DNA of 64,000 nt, from NCBI GenBank assembly GCA_034520365.1, contig JAXHNP010000007.1, forward strand, positions 124,001 to 188,000. The letters run 5' to 3'. The notes under the pieces are model-generated. The model did not search any database. It saw nothing but the letters and a program-made list of their open reading frames with translations, and was not told the DNA's origin. A program made the translations under genes and the position numbers. Of the stretch, positions 1-7,233 are shown piece by piece (the stretch's first letter is position 1; each line of letters starts with the position of its first letter). This DNA is from Desulfobacterales bacterium (GTDB lineage Bacteria; Desulfobacterota; Desulfobacteria; Desulfobacterales; Desulfosalsimonadaceae).

Positions 1-170
1 ATGAGGATGATGCTGCTGTTTTCAGGATAATCACGGGCTTCTTCAGATCCATCGGCGGCACCCAGGCTCGGCCCGAGGTTAACGCCCAGCAGGCGCAGAC
101 ATCCAGCCAGAACGGAAGTCCCGCTTTGGTACGCGCCCAGTATTACAACAGGATTGGTCTGCTCACTCAT
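1..170 (-). CDS. Sulfotransferase-like protein, N-terminal part (cut by window edge)
   Basis: The reverse strand reads without a stop from an ATG at 170 to the window edge, 56 complete codons. The N-terminus MSEQTNPVVILGAYQSGTS carries the P-loop-like GxxxSGTS motif with which bacterial sulfotransferase-family proteins bind the 5'-phosphosulfate of PAPS, followed by a hydrophobic helix and a LGVNLG turn typical of that family. The acceptor-binding and 3'-phosphate-binding parts lie outside the window. It is transcribed away from the glycosyltransferase at 551, so it may modify the same glycan. A second, shorter sulfotransferase-like gene lies at 19203. The assignment rests on the first 25 residues only. 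Confidence 0.6.
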   Translation of the reverse strand, partial: MSEQTNPVVILGAYQSGTSVLAGCLRLLGVNLGPSLGAADGSEEARDYPENSSIIL

Positions 171-299
171 GCCATTACCCCGAAAAAAAATTGTAAAATT
201 TTTAGATAGATAGATGGTTTCATGCCTCTATTGCCCGGAAAGCCTTAAAGACAAAGCAACCACTTGACAACCACTGTCATGAACTTAGCTCCTCCCGAA

Positions 300-382
300 T
301 GTCATTTCGAGGAGCGATAGCGACGAGAAATCTAAAAAAATCATGCAATTGAAAGATTTCTCGCTGCCGCTCGAAATGACAG
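300..382. repeat. Palindromic intergenic repeat, type A (TCATTTCGAG...CTCGAAATGA)
   Basis: Left arm 300-333 (TGTCATTTCGAGGAGCGATA and on to GAGAAATCT) and right arm 353-382 (AGATTTCTCG ... CTCGAAATGACA) form a long imperfect hairpin. A second copy lies at 15384-15456, a half copy (AAAGATTTCTCGTCG) at 4869-4883 and a degraded arm near 1483-1510. It has no coding content and looks like a dispersed REP/MITE-type element. In the rest of 171-550 I see nothing convincing except a TTGACA at 420-425 without a good -10. Confidence 0.7.
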
Positions 383-550
383 CCGCGCTCATTTTAAGGC
401 TTAAGTTAATGGCATTGACTTGACAACAAACTTGTTTTTTATCCGCATAACCGGTAAAAACAATTTATTTAACATCCCAACAGGTTGCATAAAAACAGAT
501 AAAAATCAAGCCAGAGAATACACCATCAGATAGGGGTAGCTCTTTTCCGA

Positions 551-1453
551 ATGCCTGAAAAAAGACCATTTGTATCCATTATTATCCCTGTCTGCCATGA
601 CTGGGAGCGGCTTAGCCTGGCCCTGGACGCCCTTGAGCGGCAGACCTGGCCAAGAGAGCGGTTCGAAGTCATCGTGATAAACAATGACCCGGCCGATCCC
701 TTTCCGGATGAATATGCAAACCGGCCGGGTCTGCGTTTGGACAGCGAGGCAAAGAAGGGCTCCTATGCGGCCCGAAACCGCGCGATACAGATGAGCCGGG
801 GGGATGTGCTGGGATTCTGCGATGCGGACTGCATCCCGAATACGGATTGGATCGAAAAGGCAGTGGCGTTTTTGGTGGAGAATCCGGGCTGCTTTCGGAT
901 GGCGGGCAGGATTGAACTGGTATACGGGGATAGTGAAAAACGCACCTGGGCGGAAATGCACGAACGCATTTTTGCCTTCATGCAGGACGAGTATGCGAGA
1001 AATGGAAGCTCCACCACGGCGAACATGTTTGCGTGGGGATGCGTGTTTGACGCGGTGGGGGGATTTGATGAAACGCTGGTATCCGGCGGGGATCTGGAGT
1101 GGGGCAAACGGGCGGATGCGGCCGGGTTCAGCATCGGCTACTGCGAAAATGCTGTTGTTCGGCATCCGGCAAGAAGCACCATGCCTGAATTAATGGAAAA
1201 GGCCAGGCGGGTGTGCAGCGGCTATATCCGGGTCAATGAAGCAGATATCCGGAAAAACCCGTTAAGTGCCCTCTATCACGGTCTTTGCATGATCAAGCCG
1301 CCGGTAAAGGGCGGATCCATGATTTTTGCCAGCAAAGACCTCAGGCCTGCCCAAAAAATGGGGGTGTATTTTCTTGAGTATTTACTGAAGCTCGTGCAGT
1401 TCGGGGAATATGTGCGGTGTCAGACAAAAGTTGTCCGCGGGCATCAATTTTGA
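551..1453 (+). CDS. Glycosyltransferase family 2
   Basis: This 300-residue GT-A enzyme probably adds a sugar from a nucleotide-sugar donor to a growing surface glycan at the cytoplasmic membrane. The N-terminus shows the GT2 opening VSIIIPVCHDWERL (8-21). The donor/metal motif is DADC (about 93-96), followed by the usual GGFDE loop (about 174-178) and an acidic GGDLEWGKR segment where the catalytic base is expected. No transmembrane helix is evident apart from a moderately hydrophobic C-terminus. The start ATG has only a weak, distant AGGGG upstream. It is convergent with the leftward GT4 genes that follow. Donor and acceptor cannot be told from sequence. Confidence 0.85.
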   Translation: MPEKRPFVSIIIPVCHDWERLSLALDALERQTWPRERFEVIVINNDPADPFPDEYANRPGLRLDSEAKKGSYAARNRAIQMSRGDVLGFCDADCIPNTDWIEKAVAFLVENPGCFRMAGRIELVYGDSEKRTWAEMHERIFAFMQDEYARNGSSTTANMFAWGCVFDAVGGFDETLVSGGDLEWGKRADAAGFSIGYCENAVVRHPARSTMPELMEKARRVCSGYIRVNEADIRKNPLSALYHGLCMIKPPVKGGSMIFASKDLRPAQKMGVYFLEYLLKLVQFGEYVRCQTKVVRGHQF

Positions 1454-1520
1454 TTAAACCATTCATTGCCATTTCATTTGATCGAGGAATGCGAGCGAGG
1501 AGAAATCTTCCCGCGAAAAA

Positions 1521-2708
1521 TTACAGAGGATCAACATTGGATATCAGCGCTTCAAACACTTTCTTCCAGTCAAACCGCCCGGCAAAGCGGCGGGCGGCGG
1601 CAGGATCGAATTCCTGCGGGTGAATGGCTTTCTGCACAAGGCTTACAAACTCCCGGGCATTGTCATAGAACCATACCGGGCCGCCTATCTCTTCAACCTC
1701 GGGCCACCGGGCGGAGATTGCGGGCAGGCCGGCGGCCATGTACTCGAATAGTTTCAGGGGGCGGATGCCTTTGATGGCACCCATCTGGTTGTTTACGTCA
1801 AAAGGAATCAAGCCGGCCACAGCAGAGCGCATCAAATCCGGCAAAGCAGGATGCGGTACCGGACCGATGGGGTAAACATTGGCGGGCAAGTCTGACAAGC
1901 CGTTGGCCGCCTCGGCCGGTCCGGCCAGCACGAAAGAAACGCGGGGCAATTGTTTTGCAGCGGTTTTAATAACGTTGAAATCGATGCGGGAGTCGATTAT
2001 CCCGGTGTAGAGTGCAATTGGATCGGGTATATGTTGAATCGATGCGGGTCTTTTTCGGTGCTGCCGATTCTTTTTGAAATCAAACAGATCAAAATCGACC
2101 CCGTTGGGAACCAGTATCGCCTTATTGGGACCGAGCCGATCAATATAGGATTTTAGCCCATTGGCTGAATATGCGGTGATATCAGCCTTTCGGGCAATTT
2201 TTTCTGCCAGCGGCCGTGCCTCGCCTTCCCATCCCGGAAACCGCTCGTGCATGTCCATGACCCTGAAGAGCGATTTTTCAAAAGAGAGCTGCTCTGTCAA
2301 AAAATGATAAGAAATATTGTCAATATAGAGCAGTGAAACCCGGTTGATGCCCGCCTTTTGAATTCTTTGCTTCAATGACGGCATTAGGGTTTTATACCAG
2401 CTGCGGGTTACCGGTTTGCTTCTTAACGGGAAACGTCCGTCCGGGGCGATAAGGGAAAAAGGCAGATGCGAATGGATCATGCCGTTTTCATGAATCGATG
2501 GATTGTAAAAAACGCGCTTGAACCTTTGCAGCACCTCGGGAGTGGAAAGTTTCAGGAGATGCAGCGGGGTAACGGGCGCGGAAAAATAATGCACCTGCCA
2601 GCCATGGCGGGCAAACTGCCGGGCCAGGTGCTGGCTGCCTACCTGCAGCACCGACCAATAGGGATGGGAACATGCCATGACAACGGTTTTAGGTTTGTAC
2701 GCAGACAT
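1521..2708 (-). CDS. Glycosyltransferase, GT4 (group 1) family
   Basis: This is a 395-residue GT-B-fold glycosyltransferase. The frame is open back to 3035, but the extension is low-quality sequence lying antisense-like inside the preceding gene. The ATG at 2708 (MSAYKPKTVVMACSHPYW) gives a normal GT4 N-terminus and a 20-bp overlap with the upstream gene, so I chose it. The C-terminal half has the donor-binding region with LKLFEYMAAGLPAIS, the Ex7E-type segment of the family. It also contains LALYTGIID and PIGPVPHPALPDLMRSA. It is the last gene of a three-gene leftward operon (methyltransferase, GT4, GT4). Substrate unknown. Confidence 0.85.
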   Translation of the reverse strand: MSAYKPKTVVMACSHPYWSVLQVGSQHLARQFARHGWQVHYFSAPVTPLHLLKLSTPEVLQRFKRVFYNPSIHENGMIHSHLPFSLIAPDGRFPLRSKPVTRSWYKTLMPSLKQRIQKAGINRVSLLYIDNISYHFLTEQLSFEKSLFRVMDMHERFPGWEGEARPLAEKIARKADITAYSANGLKSYIDRLGPNKAILVPNGVDFDLFDFKKNRQHRKRPASIQHIPDPIALYTGIIDSRIDFNVIKTAAKQLPRVSFVLAGPAEAANGLSDLPANVYPIGPVPHPALPDLMRSAVAGLIPFDVNNQMGAIKGIRPLKLFEYMAAGLPAISARWPEVEEIGGPVWFYDNAREFVSLVQKAIHPQEFDPAAARRFAGRFDWKKVFEALISNVDPL

Positions 2709-3867
2709 ATTCAAAAACCTCAACCGTTTTTCCCGCTGTTTTTGACCAGTCAAACCCTGCCGCCCGTTTGAGCCCCTGCCGGCGCATGCGGCTATAAAGT
2801 TCATCCGAGTCAAAAACCCTTTGGATTGCATCTGCCAGACAGATCGAATCATCGGGATCGCAGAGGATGGCGGCGTCTCCGGCGACTTCGGGCAGACTGG
2901 CGGTATCTGCGCACACCACGGGGCAGCCGCAGGCCATTGCCTCAAGCACGGGCAGGCCGAAGCCTTCATAAAAACTGGGATAGACAAATACGCGGGCGCC
3001 GGCATACAAAAGGGCCAACTCGGCGTCCGAGACATAGCCGGTATAAATAATCCGGTCTTTTAAACCGGATGCGTGCCGGCTGCCTTGCCCATCCTTTCCC
3101 CAGCCGGACCAGCCCGTGCACACCAGCTTTACGTGTGCCGGCAGATGGGCCAGGGCATCGAAAACGGCCCGGATGTTTTTGCGCGGATCAGAAGTACCGG
3201 CAAAAAGGACGTATTTTTCCGGCAGGCGCTTTTGCGCTTTGAATGCGTTTATTTTTTCCCGGGGATAATCATAAAACAGCGATTTATCGCAGCCCAGCGG
3301 GATGGGATGGATCCTTGCAGGCATGTCCGGATAGGTTTTTTGGAACTCTTTTCCGGTAAATGCCGATGGCGTGATGATAGCGTCCGCCAGGTTAAGGGAT
3401 TTTTCAAAATATTTATTGAAAAACCGGACCCGGTCTTTGGGATGAAATTGGGGCATTATTTTTAATGACAGATCGTGGATAGTGAACACGGTTTTTACAT
3501 TGCCTGCCGCCTTATAAGGGAAATAGCCGGCCTCATGATAGATGTCAAATCCCCGTGAAACGCGGTAAAACCGGCGGGCGCTCATTTCATGGGCAAGCAT
3601 CCTGGCCATGTAGACAAAACCGGGCGGCAGCCGCCAGGCAAGATCAACGGCAGCTGTCCAGGGGCTTCTGCCGCCGGGCGGCACCGGCATTTGCTCGCAA
3701 AGGCGGATGCCGTCAAAATACCGGATCACCAGCTCCGGGTAGCGGACCTGGATTTGCCTGTAAAGCTCCCGAATATACCGGCCGATACCCGTCGCAATAT
3801 TTTTCAGCGGCCCCGCATTCACCACCAGGGTGTCAAACCTTGAATTGTGAATTATTGGCTGCTTCAT
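2689..3867 (-). CDS. Glycosyltransferase, GT4 (group 1) family
   Basis: A 392-residue retaining GT-B glycosyltransferase. The N-terminal domain holds the GIGRYIRELYRQ acceptor-loop helix seen in mannosyl- and rhamnosyltransferases of this group. The C-terminal domain carries LFAGTSDPRKNI, the donor-binding VFVYPSFYEGFGLPVLEAMA segment (two catalytic-region glutamates, EGFGLPVLE), and GCPVVCADTASLPEVAGDAA. The start ATG lies one base after the stop of the upstream methyltransferase, and its 3' end overlaps the next GT4 by 20 bp, so the three are almost certainly co-translated. It resembles WbaZ/mannosyl-type GT4 enzymes, but the sugar cannot be assigned. Confidence 0.88.
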   Translation of the reverse strand: MKQPIIHNSRFDTLVVNAGPLKNIATGIGRYIRELYRQIQVRYPELVIRYFDGIRLCEQMPVPPGGRSPWTAAVDLAWRLPPGFVYMARMLAHEMSARRFYRVSRGFDIYHEAGYFPYKAAGNVKTVFTIHDLSLKIMPQFHPKDRVRFFNKYFEKSLNLADAIITPSAFTGKEFQKTYPDMPARIHPIPLGCDKSLFYDYPREKINAFKAQKRLPEKYVLFAGTSDPRKNIRAVFDALAHLPAHVKLVCTGWSGWGKDGQGSRHASGLKDRIIYTGYVSDAELALLYAGARVFVYPSFYEGFGLPVLEAMACGCPVVCADTASLPEVAGDAAILCDPDDSICLADAIQRVFDSDELYSRMRRQGLKRAAGFDWSKTAGKTVEVFEYVCVQT

Positions 3868-3868
3868 C

Positions 3869-4609
3869 TTATCGCCGTGTGAATATGAAGTTGGCCGAGC
3901 TCGGCAGAATCCGCTGCAGAAACGGCAGGCATGAAAGAAAATAAAAATACACGGTTTCCAAGGGCCCCCTTTTGATCAGGCACGGATAATAGTCTATATA
4001 CAATTCGAGCCCGGCGTTTAAGGCAAGTCGTTTAATCTCAGGAATAATCATCACATCTTCGGGGACAGCCGCCCTTTTCCGGTTCATATGACGCGTCAAA
4101 ACAGGATAAAAGAATCTTGTGGCAGCTGGTTCGTAAAAATAAATTGCCCTGCCCCCGGGCTTTAGCACCCGCGCGATTTCCTGAAGCATCCGTTTATGGG
4201 CCAGAAAATGATGGGCCGAAGCAAAGCAGAAGATCAGGTCCAGCGAGGCGTCGTCTTCATGGATTTCATAGCTTTTGCAGGCATATGAATTATCTATGCT
4301 GACCTCAAAAACGCGCTCCCATTTGGGAAGCGATATGACCGCATATTCGCTGATATCGGTGGCTGTCACGTGTGCGTGCGGAAAAACCCGTTTGTAGATG
4401 CAGGCGGCCCAGCCCTGCCCTCCCCCGATTTCCAGCACACGACCGGTTTTGGGGAGTTTGTCCCGATGCCGGTCCAGGCAATCCAGAAACACCCGGGCAT
4501 CTGACATTTTGTTAATAATGTTGACAATCGAATCGGATTCAGGCGATTCGGTTTTGGAATCCCGCCAGAAATCGATTTCAATTTTCTGTTTGGCCTCAAT
4601 ATCACTCAT
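3869..4609 (-). CDS. Class I SAM-dependent methyltransferase
   Basis: A 246-residue Rossmann-fold methyltransferase. Motif I is VLEIGGGQGWAACIYKR (about 58-74), followed by ATDIS for the ribose-binding acidic residue. Motif IV-like is DLIFCFASAHHF and motif VI-like is ARVLKPGGRAIYF, as in the Methyltransf_11 group. The C-terminal 70 residues are more hydrophobic (YFYFLSCLPFLQRIL) and may touch the membrane or a lipid-linked substrate. It is first in the leftward operon with two GT4 genes, so it probably O-methylates a glycan sugar (inference from context). The ribosome-binding site is weak. Confidence 0.82.
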   Translation of the reverse strand: MSDIEAKQKIEIDFWRDSKTESPESDSIVNIINKMSDARVFLDCLDRHRDKLPKTGRVLEIGGGQGWAACIYKRVFPHAHVTATDISEYAVISLPKWERVFEVSIDNSYACKSYEIHEDDASLDLIFCFASAHHFLAHKRMLQEIARVLKPGGRAIYFYEPAATRFFYPVLTRHMNRKRAAVPEDVMIIPEIKRLALNAGLELYIDYYPCLIKRGPLETVYFYFLSCLPFLQRILPSSANFIFTRR

Positions 4610-4614
4610 CTTAA

Positions 4615-4822
4615 TTCAGCCTAAATTGAGCGTTTCAGATTTTTAAAAACATGCTTTTATAAAAGATTATAACAATTTATATTTTAACAATCTGAAACCC
4701 TCCGGGATTTCCAATTTTACCGCATCTACTGCGTCAGATGCAGCCTCGCATAGTCCACTATAGCTCGCCTGCATCTTCCTTGTATCTGCGGCAAACTTGA
4801 AAATCGCTCAATTTAGGTTCAG
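4615..4822. repeat. About 208-bp intergenic element bounded by inverted repeats
   Basis: TTCAGCCTAAATTGAGCG at 4615-4632 is mirrored by CGCTCAATTTAGGTTCAG at 4805-4822, with one mismatch. Between them, 4720-4791 is itself an imperfect palindrome: CCGCAT...GATGCAG and CTGCATC...TGCGG, with CATAGTCCACTAT at the centre. There is no reading frame of note. It looks like a non-autonomous MITE-like or structured repeat. It sits directly next to a half copy of repeat type A and a full repeat type B, so this 400-bp gap is built almost entirely of repeats. Confidence 0.55.
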
Positions 4823-4883
4823 AGTAAAATACTTTATGTCTGGATAGGACTGGATAGAAAACATATTTAAAGATTTCTCGTCG

Positions 4884-4971
4884 CCCCCCCTTTGAAAAAG
4901 GGGGGATTGGGGGGATTTATAATGGGCCATGATGAAAAATCCCCCTAAATCCCCCTTTAAAAGGGGGACTT
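4884..4971. repeat. Palindromic intergenic repeat, type B (CCCCCCTTTGAAAAAGGGG...)
   Basis: G-run and C-run arms flank a conserved core GGATTTATAATGGGCCATGA. The same element, about 90 bp and nearly identical in the core, lies at 15490-15581. Both copies are preceded by type A repeat sequence (a half copy at 4869-4883, a full copy at 15384-15456), so A and B seem to travel or nest together. The arms could form two consecutive hairpins. No coding potential. Confidence 0.7.
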
Positions 4972-5022
4972 AAAGGAATCTGAAAATCTCATCCGGCGAC
5001 TTTCCTCGAGTATCATAAGGGG

Positions 5023-5421
5023 TCACTCGTTTATTATCTTGATTGCAAAAACCTGCATGGCTTTGTCTACACTTGCCAGCGCCATCTTTTCCAGCAACGC
5101 CTGAGCTGCCAGCATGCGATCAAAAGGATCGCGATGATCAGCATTCCAGCTTCCGGCCATTTGCGCATGCTCAGGCTTGATATTCAAAGATTGAAACCCC
5201 GCCTTATCAATCCATAAAGGCACATTTACGGCAACTGCATCTGCTTCAGGAAGTTTGCCCAATCGAAACTTGGTCGTTATTTCCCAAACCGAGGCTGCGC
5301 TCACATAAACCGGGTTATTGATGTCCTGAATAAACGCTTTTATTTTTTTGGGCAAACGCTCGTCATCAAACAGCCACCATAAAAATATGTGAGTATCCAG
5401 AAGCATCGCTTCTATTCCCAT
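5023..5421 (-). CDS. PIN-domain toxin (VapC family)
   Basis: A 132-residue PIN-domain ribonuclease, the toxin of a type II toxin-antitoxin pair; VapC-like enzymes cleave tRNA or rRNA using Mg2+ bound by acidic residues. Visible features are the first acidic motif LLDTHIFLWWL (7-17), the central VWEITTK helix carrying the conserved glutamate (about 44-50), and HRDPFDRMLAAQAL with the third and fourth acidic positions. The start ATG at 5421 has a GAGGAGG ribosome-binding site about 10 bases upstream. The frame overlaps the antitoxin by 10 bp, typical of coupled TA pairs. It is intact by length. Confidence 0.85.
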   Translation of the reverse strand: MGIEAMLLDTHIFLWWLFDDERLPKKIKAFIQDINNPVYVSAASVWEITTKFRLGKLPEADAVAVNVPLWIDKAGFQSLNIKPEHAQMAGSWNADHRDPFDRMLAAQALLEKMALASVDKAMQVFAIKIINE

Positions 5422-5633
5422 CGGCGCAGTTCCTCCTCAGGCAGCGGTTCAAAAAATGCATCGGTCACTTTGCCTGATGCGATTCCCGGAATCCTTTCTT
5501 GGGACTCTTTAAAAGGTACAATTTTGGCATAGGGTTTGCCGGCTTTGGCAATAACAATCTCCTCCCCCGCATGGACGCGGGATAAGAGTTTTGAAAAATG
5601 TGTTTTGGCTTCATGAATATTTATAATTTCCAT
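5412..5633 (-). CDS. Antitoxin, Phd/YefM family
   Basis: A 73-residue antitoxin. The N-terminal MEIINIHEAKTHFSKLLSRV is the Phd/YefM DNA-binding and dimer signature. It continues with AGEEIVIAKAGKPYAKIVP, and the acidic C-terminus (FFEPLPEEELRRWE) would wrap the toxin. It lies immediately upstream of and overlaps the PIN toxin gene. Phd-type antitoxins repress their own operon, and a direct TTAGTCTA repeat lies just upstream. Confidence 0.85.
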   Translation of the reverse strand: MEIINIHEAKTHFSKLLSRVHAGEEIVIAKAGKPYAKIVPFKESQERIPGIASGKVTDAFFEPLPEEELRRWE

Positions 5634-5652
5634 CAGAACCCCTCCCTCCAGC

Positions 5653-5673
5653 TTAGTCTACTTTTTTAGTCTA
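5653..5673 (-). promoter_or_regulatory. Possible Phd-type operator (direct TTAGTCTA repeats)
   Basis: TTAGTCTA occurs at 5653-5660 and again at 5666-5673, 20-30 bases upstream of the antitoxin start, where an autorepressor site is expected. This is inferred from position and repetition only. Confidence 0.3.
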
Positions 5674-5797
5674 ATCCACTTAAGCTCTTAGCGCAACAGT
5701 TATTCAATAAGGTGTTATTTAATAAGGCCATGCGAAATCAGGTAATCACTTAAAACCACGGCGGATCATGTTTCGAATTCCGGGGCTTAGCCCGGTA

Positions 5798-6955
5798 TCA
5801 AGAAAGAATCGGGTTTGTCAGAAACATGTCGTAGTTCTCAGGGGTTAGCAACAGGGTTTTCGCTCTGGGGTATCCTTTTAAGAAGGTTTTGGGAAAACCG
5901 GCGTCCTTTTTTTTCGGGTTCCATTTGAATTCACAGGCGTAAAGAGGCTCTCCCTGCTCTTCGATATAGTCGATTTCCTGCTGCTGGGTGGTGCGCCAGA
6001 AAAAGGCATCTGCCTTCACACCTTTATTGCCCGTCATTTTCCGCCTCTCAGAGACCAGGTAATTTTCCCACAAGGCCCCTGTATCTGTGCGGCTGGCCGG
6101 AGCAAGGAAGTTGCCGATCACTGCATTGCGTATTCCATTATCCAGGAAATAGATTTTTCTGCTCTTTTTTATTTCATTGCGGATGTTGCGGCTGTATGCA
6201 GGGAGTGTGAAGATGACAAATGCTTTTTCAAGCAGGTCAATATAACGTTCCACGGTGTGGCTGTCCGCGCCTGTAAGCTGCCCGATTTCATTAAATGAAA
6301 CCTCACTGCCGAGCTGCAGTGCAAGGGCCTTGACGATTTTTTCCAAAAGTGCCGGTTTCTTGATGTTCTCCAGCGTGAGCAAATCCTTAAACAGGTAGCT
6401 GCCGGCCAGAAGCTTCACCAATTCTTCTTCCCGGCCTGAAGATGTCACAACTTCCGGGTAACTGCCGTAAATCATGCGATGCTCCAGGAAACGACGCTCC
6501 TCAAGCAGGCCATGATGAGAAGCCAGCTCATTAAATGAGAGAGGCGGCAGGGTAAATTCAAACTTCCTGCCCGTAAGGGGTTCAGCTATGCTGGAATTAA
6601 GTTCCAGAGAAGAAGACCCGGTGGCAATTGTCTGCACTTCCGGAATCTGATCGGTCATCAGCTTCAGGGTAAGGCCGATATTGGGAATCCGCTGCGCTTC
6701 ATCAATACAGACGATTCGATTTCCTTTGATGATTGTTTTCAGGCGGGTGGAAGTCGCATCCTGCAGCAGTTCACGCACATCCGGCTCATCAGCGTTTAAC
6801 ATCAAATAGCTTTCGCCGGAGAGTTCTAAAACGGCCTCTATTAAGGTGGTTTTTCCGGATTGCCGGGGGCCGAGCAGAATAACCGCCTTGCCCTGAAAAA
6901 GGCGTTCCTGGATTCGGCCCATCACATCTCTGTATATAAAATTTTTGGATTTCAT
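5798..6955 (-). CDS. AAA_14/DUF4143 P-loop ATPase
   Basis: A 385-residue protein of the common archaeal/bacterial AAA plus DUF4143 family. Walker A is GPRQSGKTTL (about 29-38). Walker B is IVCIDEAQRI, where DEAQ is characteristic, followed by sensor ATGSSSLEL. The middle contains a winged-helix-like part (IGQLTGADSHTVERYIDLLEKA). The C-terminal DUF4143 has the nuclease-like WENYLVSERR ... QQEIDYIEE ... ACEFKW pattern, reminiscent of PD-(D/E)XK (E, D, ExK). The role of the family is not established; members are frequent in accessory regions next to TA modules and insertion sequences, as here. Full length, single gene, with a weak ribosome-binding site (TTTGGA). Confidence 0.82.
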   Translation of the reverse strand: MKSKNFIYRDVMGRIQERLFQGKAVILLGPRQSGKTTLIEAVLELSGESYLMLNADEPDVRELLQDATSTRLKTIIKGNRIVCIDEAQRIPNIGLTLKLMTDQIPEVQTIATGSSSLELNSSIAEPLTGRKFEFTLPPLSFNELASHHGLLEERRFLEHRMIYGSYPEVVTSSGREEELVKLLAGSYLFKDLLTLENIKKPALLEKIVKALALQLGSEVSFNEIGQLTGADSHTVERYIDLLEKAFVIFTLPAYSRNIRNEIKKSRKIYFLDNGIRNAVIGNFLAPASRTDTGALWENYLVSERRKMTGNKGVKADAFFWRTTQQQEIDYIEEQGEPLYACEFKWNPKKKDAGFPKTFLKGYPRAKTLLLTPENYDMFLTNPILS

Positions 6956-6995
6956 TCCAAATAAATTATAATAATTTTGGAATTAATGCAAGAAT

Positions 6996-7010
6996 AATGG
7001 GGTCGGACCT
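6996..7010 (+). repeat. REP-like motif AATGGGGTCGGACCT
   Basis: One of six copies in the window. It lies just outside the 3' end of a RAYT gene fragment. The others are at 9076-9090, 10015-10028, 10030-10044, 11221-11235 (one base different) and, inverted, 14098-14112. Confidence 0.7.
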
Positions 7011-7019
7011 ATGTAACCA

Positions 7020-7069
7020 ACTCAAATATCATCAAATACGTCCCACAAAAGCCCCTTTTCATCCCTTAG
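7020..7069 (-). pseudogene. RAYT transposase 3' end fragment, left of IS copy 1
   Basis: The reverse strand reads LRDEKGLLWDVFDDI then stop (TGA at 7022-7024), the C-terminus of a REP-associated tyrosine transposase. It is cut by the insertion sequence whose left end starts at 7070; 7066-7069 is the TTAG target duplication. A 64-residue frame extending from here into the IS (to 7216) is a chance fusion, not a gene. The piece is identical to 11245-11294. Confidence 0.75.
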
Positions 7070-7180
7070 CCTGAGTTTACGAATTATAAATAATTTATTC
7101 GAAAAGCCGTTTATTTTCAATGCGTTAATAAAATATTTTGTGCCCCCTAACTTTTTATGCACAATATATTCACGTTTTAC

Positions 7181-7210
7181 TTGACAATTGACACAATATA
7201 TTGCTATTGT
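7181..7210 (+). promoter_or_regulatory. Sigma-70-type promoter of IS transposase, copy 1
   Basis: TTGACA at 7181-7186 and TATTGT at 7205-7210 are 18 bases apart, 24 bases upstream of the transposase ATG. An AAGGGGG ribosome-binding site lies at 7222-7228. Confidence 0.6.
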
Positions 7211-7233
7211 ACCCACTAACTTAAGGGGGCGCT

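Noticed and set aside
300-382. Possible CRISPR repeat
   Set aside because: Only two full, widely separated palindromic copies exist, with no regularly spaced array; it fits a dispersed repeat.
415-451. Possible -35 (TTGACA) upstream of the GT2 at 551
   Set aside because: No -10 element at acceptable spacing.
506-1165. 219-residue minus-strand frame opposite the first GT2 gene
   Set aside because: It is antisense to a clear GT2 gene with intact motifs; no recognisable family.
2709-3035. 109-residue N-terminal extension of the GT4 gene at 1521
   Set aside because: It lies wholly inside the upstream GT4 gene, has no family similarity, and the ATG at 2708 gives a standard GT4 start.
7022-7216. 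64-residue reading frame on the minus strand (also at 11247-11441)
   Set aside because: It begins inside the IS and ends in the RAYT C-terminus; it is a chance fusion created by the insertion, not a gene.
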